64,000 bases of DNA. It comes from Stictocephala bisonia. Lineage: Eukaryota > Arthropoda > Insecta > Hemiptera > Membracidae. The notes under the pieces were generated by a model. The model was given only the letters and a program-made list of their open reading frames with translations. It did not search any database and was not told the origin of the DNA. The stretch's first letter is position 1. Every line of letters starts with the position of its first letter. Position numbers and translations under genes: made by a program. The stretch covers positions 357,235 to 421,234 of the forward strand of contig JAQJVL010000681.1 of the NCBI GenBank assembly GCA_035578905.1, in the 5' to 3' direction. Shown here piece after piece: positions 33,667-44,924 of the stretch.

Positions 33667-35461
33667 TTACTTGTACTTTTTCGCTGTATGGTACAATCTG
33701 AAACAATTGCCAGGATGTAGTCCTGGCTTATTTTCACAAGTGTCACAGAAGAGTCTACTTCGTTTCCTTTCTCCTTGGCCTCTTTGGCTGCACACAACAC
33801 AGTCCTTGTTTTTCCTAGGCCCTAAAAGTTCTGGAATGTGTAATATTCCGTTAAGTCGCTCATCGGTTTGTAACATCGAAGGTCGTCCCCTTTTTCTTAA
33901 ATTCCTCACCTCGCCCACCAAAGATACTATTAGTTTTTTTCTGTAGTCTCTCTATCTAAAAGGTTTCATACCCGGTGCACGTGACATGTTCTTCAATAAA
34001 AATGAATTTACCACACACACATCCAAGGCCCAGAAAAACATCTTTCTCCACCACTTAACAGTTCGTCTCGTGAAGGAGTACGAAGAGATGTAGTGGTCTG
34101 CAATGTCGACTCCACCCATGTTGTCATTGTATCGACATATTACAGTAGGTTTCACCACGACCTCCTCTGCTCCACCTCTAACTTTTCTGCTAATGTTCTG
34201 TGTTGAGTTGTCATAAAGAGTGGTCAGCATCAAAACTGACTTTTTATCCTTCCACTCTATAATATGCACATTTACAGGATCTTGTGGTGCTTGCATCTTT
34301 TCTAAATGAGATAATGTCCGCCTTTTTTAATTTTGGTTTTGATTTTATTTCCTTTGGAAGCCCCACTCGCCCTCTGTTAATTGTTCCAGTTAGATGAATG
34401 TTTTTTTTATACAGTTCTCTGGCCAGTTCTATACTTGTGTAGTATCGATCCGTAAAAATATGATAACCTTCAACATTTCCAACTGTGTTTTCTAACTTGT
34501 TGACCAGAGAAAGCACTACCTTTGTAGTGACTAATAAATCAGGTCGGTCAGTAACGGTGCTATAGGTGTTTGCTCCCATGTATGGTTCTACAGCACTCAC
34601 ATACCCATTGCTTGCATCACATAACACAAAAACTTTAATACCCCACTTTGTCGGTTTATCCTTATTATATACTCTGAAAGAAACACGACCTCTAAACCCA
34701 ATGGTACTTTCATCAACACTAATATTTTCGGACGGTGTGTAATACTCCTGAAATCTGGTTTCTAAGTATTGGAGAAATTTCCTGACCTTCCCTGAACGGG
34801 TTAGTGTTTCTAAAATGGGTCCTGTATTAGATGGTGGGCTTATGTGTAGAGACCAGAAAATCTGAAAGAATCTTTCTTTGGAAAAAACATCCTTGAAGAA
34901 GGGTTGGTAGTCCAACCAATTAGAGGAAAAGAAATCTTCCATGTTAGGTTTAGTGTTTAGGCTCATATTTAGAATTACGCCTATGAATGCTTTTAATTCA
35001 GGCAAGGTAATGTCAGTCCATGAATGCCAACAAGAATTTTGTGTAAGGGGAGTGTTAATATGAATTTTTTCCCTAGCATAGCGGTTTGTTTCTACTACTA
35101 TTTCATTAAATAGTTCATCCGTAAAAAACAAACTAAAAAAGTCTACATCTGAGTCTCTATCAAAGTTGGGAGGAGGTCTGAACCCACACTGACCTGCTAA
35201 TTGGAATGGAAATTTCGTAAAACCTACATCATGAGGGGCCCACTCACGCCATTGTCCAGATGAAGGTCCAGGGTCATCAACGTCACTATCACTATCGTCA
35301 CTGACATCAAACTCCATTTCTTCCACATCACTAGCGTGATCACTGTCATTTTCATCAGATAGTAGAGTTGGTAAAGTAGCATCAGGGCTATCGGGGTCAC
35401 TATCATCAGATAAACTTCCTATAATTTGTCTTATATCGTCTGACCGTAAGTTGTCAGACAT
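33667..35461 (-). pseudogene. piggyBac-family transposase, two frameshifts
   Basis: The first frame (35461-34244) has an acidic N-terminus and the DDE_Tnp_1_7 domain, with V-D-E-S-T-I-G-F-R-G-R (first Asp, about residue 250), a W-G-I-K-V-F-V-L-C-D-A strand (second Asp) and F-T-D-R-Y-Y-T-S-I-E-L (third Asp). The second frame (34296-33952) continues with N-D-N-M-G-G-V-D-I-A-D, the fourth conserved Asp block. The third (33921-33667) encodes the Cys-rich zinc tail (C-V-V-C-S-Q ... C-D-T-C ... C-F-R-L-Y-H). Two small frameshifts, near 34290 and 33940, are the only obvious breaks over about 590 codons, so this is a fairly young copy. The start shares its leader with the truncated inverted copy at 13.5-14.5 kb. 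Confidence 0.9.
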
Positions 35462-36238
35462 GTTATAAAAAAAATATATAACACTATATATAAAATAGAA
35501 ATAACTTGTTAAGTAAACTTTATCTAAAAATCAAACGAGTAAAAACTAACAATTATAACTAATAAAAATATAATGACATCCGATCACAAAGGCTTCTCCT
35601 ACTAAACTGACTCCACTCAAATACTGTGATAATATTTGGGACTTGTGACGTTGTTATTGTCTTTATCTTATCTACAAGGGATCAACAACAACACTTTTTT
35701 GTTTTGGTGTGGAAGAGGGTGGATATGGGGCTCCTTTGTTTACAGAAGGTTTTCAAATCAGCATCAACAAAAACAAGATTGGTGGGAGAGGGAGGGGTGA
35801 GGGGTCTGACTTCTACTAACCTTCACAAATCGCCGCTTTACATTACAATAAAGAAACACTTCAAATTAAATTCTTGATGCTATTACTAATATAAAACAGT
35901 AATACAATTGTCAAGAGAACTTATTATAACATATTTATTTAGGTAATCCTAATCATATGTAATTAGCATTGAAGAATTGGTATAATCAAATGCATATTTT
36001 ATTTTGAAAATATATATTCACTTTATTATCAAGGGTAAAATTTCGTTCATTAATTAGTTCTCATTCATTAAAAATAACTCTGAAACTTCTAGGTACAATA
36101 GAAATAATTATAAAAATTTAAATGTCATGAGTGACCTTGGTCCCGCAATGCAGGACAGCAGAGTATTTTACATAAATGAATGTGTCCTGCTATGCGGGAC
36201 AGCAGATCCAATGGACATGGCACACTATTATAAATTAG
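35462..36238 (-). mobile_element. 5' terminal region of the piggyBac-like element
   Basis: This matches 13604-14376 in inverted orientation, including the palindromic boxes TCCTGCTATGCGGGA and CCCGCAATGCAGG (36140-36200). Homology stops near 36238, about 90 bp short of where the other copy reaches its TTAA-CCCT end, so this copy lacks its outer terminus. Confidence 0.75.
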
Positions 36239-36665
36239 AGCTTACCACTTTGGAAAGATATATTTTCTTTTCTGTATACTTAATACATGTTTACTTGTGC
36301 AAACCATTAGAATACCTATAAACTTTAAGAACATCTATCTATATGACATTAACTCCTTAGAAATAAAATGTATATATTAAGATAATTTAAATCCTTTGAT
36401 ATTGAGCCAATCTAGTCAATATAAAAAAAAAGTATTTACTCATTACTATTCACTCATTGTTTTATTAGTTTTAATATACCTTAAACTGAATAATTCGTAG
36501 AGTAGTTTTATTTAGTTAGTTAGTATTTTAAGATAGATACAATTAACATGAAAGTAACTTTGATGCTTATTGAAAATGTTAAGAAATTTCTTACTCATTA
36601 GCTAAAATACTCGCCACTATCCTATCACCTAATCATAATAATAATAATAATACACATACATGCCT

Positions 36666-36721
<56 letters not shown>

Positions 36722-37280
36722 CTATGTTGGCCATGATAGGATATACTGTGTAAGAAATTTTACTTGTGCAAAATATAAAACTTTCTCTTATTAATGTACA
36801 TCAATAATTTATATCGAATAGACCATCATTCTAATTTACTATGACCAATTATTAACTAATTACTAACCATTTTTAAACCAACAATTAACTATTATAGCTT
36901 CTCCTAACATTTAAATAACTTTTATGAATTGATAGGTAGAGAATAGATATAACTGATATTTTATCCAACCTGTCATCAATTTAATTTATATTCTGACTTA
37001 ATTAGAATTAGTAAGTAGTGGTAAAATATTCTTGTATTGTAATTTGTCAGACCTAATAAGTTCAAAAATGGAAAGAAAGTTGATAATGGGCATTTCTAAT
37101 CTTGACGAGATATAATCTAATAAATTAGTTATCTTTGTAACATACCTATGGAAAACATATGGAAGAGCGACATCTTCAGGGGCCGTCAGCTTGAGGAATC
37201 GCACGACTACTACCCTCTCGTGAAGCGGCCTGTGATGTGGCTGGGGCTGGCTCCGAGTAGGGCTGGTGATCGATTGTGAC
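36239..37280. other. AT-rich interval with (TA)n microsatellite
   Basis: The (TA)n run is at 36670-36718 and an (ATA)n-like run at 36637-36650. No convincing gene. Confidence 0.5.
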
Positions 37281-37283
37281 GTA

Positions 37284-37764
37284 GCCCGATTCTTCGGTTT
37301 CAGAGGGGTTTGAACCAGTTACAGGTGCGCGTGGGGGAACTGCAACCACACAACTTCTTACCGATGTTAGGGGTAGGTGTGATGCTGCCGCTTGTCTACC
37401 ACCAGTACCAAACGGATATAAATGTTTTCGCACCGCTAAGGTTTCCGTATCCACTGATATCACAACATGCATCCATTCACGTGTTGGTGTCCCAGTTGTT
37501 GGAGCAAAAATAAATGATTCAAAATTCAATTCCAGTAACATCCTATACAATTATAACATCTGTACGAGGTGTAAAGTTGAATATAAGGAAGGCGAAGGCA
37601 GTGTGACCGACGTCCGACCACTCTCAACATTGAATGAAATAGAGCGTTGGGCTACAGCTAGAGGTCGGTCAAACCCGGATGTTCGCGATAGGACCGCCTA
37701 CACTTTCCGACATACTGCGCAGTTTGAATTGTTCCGGTGGTTGTACAAAGTAATATTAATGTGA
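37284..37764 (+). CDS. Unrecognised Cys-containing ORF without start codon
   Basis: A frame open for 160 codons on plus has no methionine before its last codon, so ATG-based callers miss it. It reads like protein, with cysteines spaced as in C-D-A-A-A-C, K-C-F, I-C-T-R-C-K-V-E-Y, and a segment L-S-T-L-N-E-I-E-R-W-A-T-A-R-G followed by F-E-L-F-R-W-L-Y-K. An acceptor-like TTCGGTTTCAG lies at 37293-37303. A donor GTAATA follows the final Lys codon. The competing minus frame (37176-37550) is Pro/Ser-rich and looks like a shadow. No family recognised. Confidence 0.35.
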
Positions 37765-38345
37765 ATTTTCATATTACCTAAACTATTTTGTCCTGAACAA
37801 GGCGTTACATCAGTAATGTAATAAGCAACCTGTTACTTAATTAATCACTATCTTATTCTCCCAATAGTCAAAGTTTTGCCCTTTCCCAATTTCTTTCCAA
37901 TTTTTATCAATTATATTATATGTATATTAATAATAGGTAAATAAGTCATGATACATTAGGTTAATCATTATCAAGCCTTCTAACTTGATATCGCTCTGAT
38001 CAGCAGGGTTGTCTTTGTAATTAACTACCTCATCTCAGGAATTAGCTTTACATTTCTATAAAAACTATGTTATACAAAATAAGTGTTAAAACTATGTATG
38101 TGCAATTGTATATTCTACTTACAGAATGTATTCTAGGAAGTCATTGTAATCTTAAATATATATCTGTATATCATATTATATCACTATATATATAAAAAAA
38201 AAAATGTGTGTGAACCTTAGAAAGTATTCGACTTGTAATAGTTTCATAAGATGGTATTTGTTTACAACTTATGAATTTGGTTAATAAGAAGCCACACAAC
38301 ATTTATTATAAATTAACTGATTATATTGTGGTCAGTATTGTGTGA

Positions 38346-38573
38346 AAGAAACTCCATATAAATGACTCTTATCAAGTCAAGTCCGCTGTGGTGCACGATA
38401 TGCGGTGCGTTATCACCGCCACTGAGATGGGGGTTCCGCTGAAAACCTACTCGCCGCCGCAACCGCAAGCCAACCTAATTCAGCTCATGAGAATAAAGAG
38501 AAAATTCACCCCCCAGGTGTTTTTCCTCTTTGAAGGGGCGAGTGTGGTGCTGGGAAATAATCCTAATAAATAA
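38346..38573 (+). CDS. Possible last exon of the same unknown gene
   Basis: A frame of 75 codons ends in TAA at 38571-38573 and contains Q-V-F-F-L-F-E-G-A-S-V-V-L-G. It starts right after an AAAG that could serve as a weak acceptor, in the phase matching the GTAATA donor near 37751. The pairing is inference. Confidence 0.3.
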   Translation, partial: KKLHINDSYQVKSAVVHDMRCVITATEMGVPLKTYSPPQPQANLIQLMRIKRKFTPQVFFLFEGASVVLGNNPNK

Positions 38574-39357
38574 TTTGTAAATAAATAGAGAAATCTTGAA
38601 TCAAGATAACTTTATTGAACAATTAATTAATTTCAATATGAAATACATGTTAACAGTTTTCTTATTTTTACTACGCATCACTTAAATTAATAGAGGAAGT
38701 ACTCAACCAAGATAAATCATGAAAGAGGCCACCAAATGAGATCAACAGGAAAACCAAACATCCTGTGGGTTAGGGATTCACTAGGCCAAACAAGGTCCCT
38801 CTATCTCTGACCAATAGAATCACTATAACCCAAGTTAATGCCATTGTAGGTCATAGGTGGGGATGGCCCCATCAAGCTGAGAGCAAACTTAGAACCAAAA
38901 CGTTGACACATTCCTCATTCAGCAGCCTAGGGCACCAGTTTAGCAGCTTTGGAGTAAGTAGATATCCATGCCATGTTAGCCTCACATCAATTCTAGTTGT
39001 TGACTTTAACTTCATTTCTTTTTAATAACTTGACAACCAATTGTAATTCCACAAGCCTTGCAATCCGGACTCTATTAGTTGGTTCTTTAGAAATTTATAT
39101 GGAGTTTCTTGGTGATAATTATGAGTTTTCTTAATTTCTTTTCTCTTGTCTAGTGCCTAAGGGTTCCACAATGTTAAGTTGTTTGATTGAATAAACTCTT
39201 AATTGAAAAATAAATGCCTTTCATTACGCAATCAAGATAAGTCCTGACAGACGGACCTTTCGGCACGACAAGAGGTTCAAGCTGTATCATTGCATTCGGT
39301 CCCTAAACCCGCAGCACAGTTATCGATGACAGCGACATCCGTGGTCAGACAACCAAA
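38574..39357. other. Intergenic, no gene seen
   Basis: Moderately AT-rich sequence with no coding frame. The AATAAA-containing stretch near 39190-39290 could be an old LTR end, but no second copy is visible. Confidence 0.35.
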
Positions 39358-39588
39358 CTAAATAATCAAATCAAATCAAATCAAATCACTTTATTTAGCC
39401 AAATTGACAAAACAGTTTGTATTAGCCAAGTCAAATACTGTATACTATAATCAATAACAGTTCTTAATACTTAATACTAACAGCTATATAGCTATATACT
39501 TATGTAGAAAAAGTTTACACTCTTAAAATAATATTAATAATGTTAATTAATAAAAACAATAACATAGTTCATATATGTATGTAAATAT

Positions 39589-42578
39589 TTACTCTGTATT
39601 AAACAGTGTTGTACAAAATTCCTTATTATAAAACTCCCGGACGCTGTAACAAGAGAGATTTACTAGATGGTCCCTCAGCCGTTTTCTAAATTTTAAGAGG
39701 TTTGATTCCAACTTGAGTGAACAAGGTAGATGGTTGAATAGTTTTATTCCATTATAAAACAGATGTTTTTTGAAAAAAGATTTAGAGTGTTTTGGAACTG
39801 CAAGATTGTTAGAGTTACGCAAGAAGTATGGAGTTTTTACTGGGACAATGAATTTCGGAAGATTACGTTTGACAAAAGTTAGTGTTTCCAAAATGTAGAT
39901 AGACGGTAGAGTTAAGATACCTGACGTACGGAAATAGTCCCTGCAGGACTGGTTTCTTTTCAGAGAAAAAATTATTCTTAGAGCCCATTTTTGAATTTTA
40001 AATAAAAAAAGGGTTTTTTGGTTTTCGTACCCCCAAATAGGTATAGCGTATGATAAGTGGGGATAGATAACCCCGTAATACGCAGAAAGAAGAACTTCGG
40101 TGTTTGCAGTATTACGTAAATTGCGCAACACAAAGATTCCCGAAGTAAGCTTTTTTGAAACACTTTCAATGTGATCATAAAACGTGAGATTTTCGTCCAA
40201 GACTAAACCCAAAAATCTGACACTCGGTGTCGGATGAACCACAGTTTCATCTGCAAGTAGGCTGAAACCTTTAGCTCGCCCTTTCGTCAAGCAGAAGTTC
40301 ATAAGTCGGGTTTTATCAGAGTTTATAGAGAGTAAGTTGTCATCAAACCACTGAATTAAATTATTGGCCTCACAAAAAGCAACTCGTTCCAATTGATCCA
40401 CGTTGGGGCTTGAAACTGAAAGAGAGGTGTCGTCAGCAAATAAGGAAAGTCTGGTCATGGATGCACACGAGGGAACAGTGTTCATATATAACAGAAATAA
40501 AACAGGGCCCAAGACGGAGCCCTGAGGCACTCCTCTCACGATGGAGGTCTCTACTGAGGAGTAGGGGCGTACATACCTAGCACTATCTATTGACTTTATT
40601 TCCACATACTGTTTTCTACCTTGTAGGTAAGAGGCGATCCAATCCAATGCTACACCACGTATGCCCACGTCACTCATCTTTAATAGCAACAAATTGTGGT
40701 TGACTGTATCAAAGGCCTTACTCAGGTCGAAAAATAATCCTGCTGAAGGATGTCCAGAATCAAGATCTTGTACTATATCGTTTATGAAACTAAACATAGC
40801 AGTTACTGTAGATTTACCCTTCATAAATCCATGTTGATTTTTCAATATAATATTGTTATGTTCTAGGAATTCCCATAACCGGATCAGCATTACTTTTTCA
40901 AAGACCTTAGAGAAAACTGATACAATTGATATAGGTCTGTAACTGTTGCAAACCTTTGCATTTCCCTTTTTAAATATTGGCTTTACGACTGACACTTTTA
41001 AGCACTTAGGGAATGCTCCATATGTGAAGGAAAAATTAATTAGATGGCACAGGGGCTTCAGCAAATGTATTGAAATTTTTTTTAATAAAGTAGAGGATAT
41101 CTCATCATTTCCTGAAGATTTTTTGTTTTTTTAAATCATTGATAATACTGTTAATTTCTTCTTCTGTTGTTGGATATAAAAAAAGGGAACCTGCATATTT
41201 ATTATCAGATGTTTTAAAGTGGTCATGCTTTTTAAATGTGGGTCTGATGTTTTTCCCTACGTTGGCAAAGAACTCGCTAAAGATGTTACAAATATCACCG
41301 GGTGCACTCACTAGTCTGCCTTCATCGTCTTCAATAACAATTTCTGGTTTATACGCCTTTTTTGATTTTCTTTTGTTATTTACTATATCCCAAATGGCCT
41401 TTGATCTACTTTCTGATGTTTCTATTTTATGGATATTTTTTGCCGATTTGATTTCTCGAATCTTACATCTGTATTTGTATTTCAGCCTTCTGTAATAACA
41501 GTTCAGGAAATGCGATGAGTCAAGATGTTTAACTCTTTTATATAAATCAGTAATTTCAGTTTTTATAATCGATACTTCATCGGTCAGGATCACTTTCCCC
41601 TTATCTTTGTTAATCACCTTTTTAAGTTTTTTTGGAAATGAGACACTAAAAGCATGCTGTACACTGAGCATGAAGGCGTCAAACTTGTTATCTAAGTCAG
41701 TGGCAGCATACATATCATTCCAGTTCTCTTTAGAAATAAGATAATTGAATTGACGCACATTTGCGTCAGAAAACGATCTAATGTAATGAAATAGAGGTTC
41801 AGACACTGGTTGCGAAATATTAAAACTTAACTTAGCTGCTTGGGCATAGTGATCAGACAAACAGGAAGTGATCACTGAGCATTCAACATTTCCTCCATTA
41901 GTAAATACATGGTCAATGAGACTTTGCGATCCCTGCGCTTCCCTAGTATAGCCCTCAACAATATTGAATAGGCCAAAAGAAGCCATCGTGGAGACAAGTT
42001 TTTGAGCAGCAAAGGTGTGGCTAGAGAGGTCTATATTTAGGTCACCCATGACTACAGAGGTGTTATGACGGTTTGCGTATTTATTAAGGCATTCAGTAAT
42101 TAGGTCCAGAAATTCATCATGTCGGTGTGAAGGTGGTCTGTACGCTGCTACCAACAATATTTTGATATTTTCTCCAATTACTATGGAAACTGCAGCAAGC
42201 TCACAGACACCCTCCTCACCAAACTGTACACTGTCCAGAGGCTCACATCGTACGCCAGGCCTACACCATATGCCTGCACCTCCACCTTTCATGACTGACC
42301 TACAAAAGGATGCTATGCATGAGTAATTATTAATTATAGATAACCTCATCGCCTTTCAGAAAATGTTCTGTTAAACATAGTAGATCTGGAGCTTCATCGG
42401 AAATGAGTACTTCTAATTCTTCAACTTTGTTCATCAGACCTCTGATGTTTTGATGCAGTAGTTTGAGGCTCGTATGCCGTTTCCCAGCTCTTTTTCGAGA
42501 TAGAGTGTCCAAGGGACTTTGGGAGGTTTTTGAGCTTCCCCTAAAAAATGTTTGTTGACAAAAGTACGTTTCGAACAT
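39589..42578 (-). pseudogene. ORF2: AP-type endonuclease and reverse transcriptase
   Basis: The first frame (42578-42330) has the start of the endonuclease (L-H-Q-N-I-R-G-L, then L-C-L-T-E-H). The second (42349-41105) continues it: A-A-Y-R-P-P, V-M-G-D-L-N-I-D, S-L-I-D-H-V-F-T-N and L-S-D-H-Y are the catalytic blocks of EEP nucleases. The third (41064-39589) is the RT, with D-L-S-K-A-F-D-T-V-N-H (palm A), V-P-Q-G-S-V-L-G-P (block 4) and F-A-D-D-T-S-L (catalytic YADD-equivalent). Two frameshifts, near 42345 and in an A-run near 41125, inactivate it. The domains nick target DNA and copy the element's RNA. Confidence 0.9.
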
Positions 42579-43336
42579 GTCTTAAAAGGTAAATGGGAGC
42601 TGGTCTGGTGACAAGTGAGTGCGTGGGATTCAGGCTTCATAAAAAGTGGTCTGTTGGGATTTTTTAACTTTGGGTTGGAAATAGTGGTATTGGGTAGTAT
42701 TTTTAAAGCATGTAGAAGAAGGCTGGAGAGGGCGATTTTACCTTTAAAATTGAGATGGAGTCCATGTCTAGTGAATAGCTGGCGAGATAGTGACTGTAAA
42801 GGTATAAACGCAACATTATCGTAACGATTACAAAGGGATAACAGGTCAGCATTTACTTTAGAAATTGTGGAATTTAGGGAAGAGTTGTCATGTCTGAGAG
42901 GCAATCCCACAAGAAATATTTTTGGCCGGGAAACCTCAGCGAAAAAAGAACTCAGCTCTGAAATGAAACTGTTACAGCGACCGGTTCCATCAACATTATT
43001 TGTACCACCAACGATAACAATAATATCTTCTTTACATAAATCTTTATCTTTATTTATGCCAACTAAAATCTGTTCCATTTTTGCATTTGGCTTTACAGTG
43101 CTACATATTCTATATCTGTCTTTTATTTTACTAGCTAGAATGCTTGACAGATTTCGTACATGGCTATCTCCGTAAATAATAAAACTAGGTTTCTTAGCAG
43201 TATTTACAACAGAATGTGTAACAATGAAATTATTTCTCGTCTTCAAAGGCTTGGTATTTTGGGGAATGTTCTTTTCCTTACTAGTACAAGAACCTAATGA
43301 GTTTGTCACAAATAAAATGGCCAACCGGAATAACAT
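42434..43336 (-). CDS. ORF1: SGNH-type esterase-like protein
   Basis: 300 residues. SGNH hydrolase blocks are present: block I G-D-S-H (about residue 57), block III G-G-T-N-N (about residue 110) and the C-terminal D/R-x-x-H block G-L-H-L-N (near residue 193). In CR1-type elements ORF1 esterases are thought to bind RNA or lipids. The C-terminus is basic and overlaps the start of ORF2. An N-terminal hydrophobic stretch, M-L-F-R-L-A-I-L-F-V, may be an artefact of a 5' truncated frame. Confidence 0.8.
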   Translation of the reverse strand: MLFRLAILFVTNSLGSCTSKEKNIPQNTKPLKTRNNFIVTHSVVNTAKKPSFIIYGDSHVRNLSSILASKIKDRYRICSTVKPNAKMEQILVGINKDKDLCKEDIIVIVGGTNNVDGTGRCNSFISELSSFFAEVSRPKIFLVGLPLRHDNSSLNSTISKVNADLLSLCNRYDNVAFIPLQSLSRQLFTRHGLHLNFKGKIALSSLLLHALKILPNTTISNPKLKNPNRPLFMKPESHALTCHQTSSHLPFKTCSKRTFVNKHFLGEAQKPPKVPWTLYLEKELGNGIRASNYCIKTSEV

Positions 43337-44498
43337 TAGGTGGTCTATCTAAACAGTTCTATAATCTTTGGTTGTACTTTTACATAATTTTAAATATAAT
43401 TATATAAAGACGTCGATTGTGTACCCAGCAGAATCCATATTTTCATTCGTTAAAATAACATTGCCATGTTCATATGCACTGCTGTTTTCAAGATTAATTT
43501 TTATCTTCTTGAAGCTGCACTGTTAGTAAGGGGGCTCGGACTTGAAGCTGCCAAGTCATTTTCTTGAAATAGTTTTCGTTTGGTTGTTGCCATCTGGACA
43601 TTGCCACATGAAAGTACTGTTTTATAACCTTTCTTAATAGGAGTCTCCTCCCAATGTGTACCTCAAATTAAATCAAATCTTAATTCTTTATCATTATAAG
43701 AATTAGTGATGATACTTAGTAAACAGAGGCTAAGCTTCAGTATAAAATAGGAACTTCAGTATTTTAAACCGCACTATAGTCCGAATAAAATAACTTTGGT
43801 ACTGGCGAAACGACCACGCGCCGCTGGTCTGAAATGACAAAACTCTGAGTTTTAATTTACTGTCAAACTTAAAATGAGTAAGCAATAATTTTCAAACTAA
43901 TTGACCTATAGCACGGGCGCATGCACTGTTTCAGACGCAAAAGTGATGTAATAGTACGTCGTCATAATGGTTTAGAACAGTCGAACCTGAAAACACAGAT
44001 AGACCTGGCCATCTTTAACACTGACTCTTTAAAAACTGTAAGCAATCTATTTATCACTGATCAGCTAGAATTAAAACAACGATAAAAACAAATATAAATG
44101 CACAATATTTTATGCACAGCTACAAATGTTTGTCTAAGTGTGTGTTTTAAATAATATAAAAATACATAGGGTGTCACTTAAAAGTCTGTACTCTTTGAGA
44201 ATGAATTTTATAAGTGAGAGGGGAAAATAAAAGACGTATAATAGACCTTTTTCGATTTTCATTTAGTATGTCCGGAACCCAGTGTTTTTTAAAAAAAATA
44301 TATGTTTGTATAAATTATTATTTCAAAACCCCTTATGGATAATTTTTTTGTTTGAGTGAGGTATATAATCGTTACTACTTACATGTTTATATTTAGTACA
44401 TATAATGGTTTCTAGGATATACTGTCCAAATACAAATATTTTAATTCTTTAAATTTGTCTCTCACTGTATCATTATTTTTTAACCCTAGAATAATTCT
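43337..44498. other. Intergenic, no gene seen
   Basis: Probable retrotransposon 5' UTR to about 43680, then AT-rich sequence. A TAGGGTGTCACTTAAAAG word near 44167 resembles a mariner-type end, but no partner was found. Confidence 0.35.
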
Positions 44499-44840
44499 GT
44501 AGTGGTCCCCGGGCAGGAGTGGCGCTGCTAGGTAGACCAGAGGGTGGTTCAAAGGTGTCTTCAATGAAGAGTAAGAACTCACGTACCAGGATAACGTACT
44601 TTAATGTTCCACACCAGTCGTACAGACAGGAGATAGAGACAGAGCTGGGCCGCGAGAGGCAGAGTCCCGGCCTAAGTGAGAGTGAGAGTGGCGGGTGGCA
44701 GTCCAACGGACTAGTCGTAAGTAGGCAGCCCGCAGGGACTGATGAATAACACATTACAGGGGTGGCCTTTTATAGTAGACTAACTGCCTCTGGCGCTCCA
44801 ACTTCACAACAAGCATATTAAGACATGGAAGTTCCCAACA
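44499..44840 (-). mobile_element. 3' LTR of an errantivirus-like element
   Basis: Read on the minus strand it begins TGTTGGGAACTTCC directly after a polypurine tract (AAGGGGGGAAG, plus 44839-44849) and ends CCACTACA, so TGT...ACA borders a 342-bp unit. ATTC (44495-44498) would be the target duplication, but the other end of the element is gone. The Ser-rich frames inside are by-products. Confidence 0.7.
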
Positions 44841-44924
44841 CTTCCCCCCTTAAAAAAAATTGATTTACCCTTGGTGAATCATATATTATAATTAATTACA
44901 TTCTATCTCTAATATTAGTTTCTA

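Larger units (their letters stand above)
39358..43336 (-). mobile_element. CR1/L2-like non-LTR retrotransposon, nearly full length
   Basis: Two ORFs overlap on the minus strand: ORF1 with an esterase domain and ORF2 with endonuclease and reverse transcriptase but no RNase H. The 3' end carries the pentamer tail (TTTGA)n (39364-39388, read on the minus strand) instead of poly-A, as in CR1/L2-type elements. The 5' untranslated region probably extends beyond 43336 but has no visible boundary. Confidence 0.8.

Noticed and set aside
37176..37550. 124-codon minus-strand Pro/Ser-rich ORF
   Set aside because: It is opposite a longer open plus frame with more protein-like sequence; composition looks like a complementary shadow.
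44473..44754. ORFs of 76-93 codons inside the errantivirus LTR
   Set aside because: They overlap on both strands within a well-bounded LTR and show only Ser/Leu-rich low-complexity sequence.
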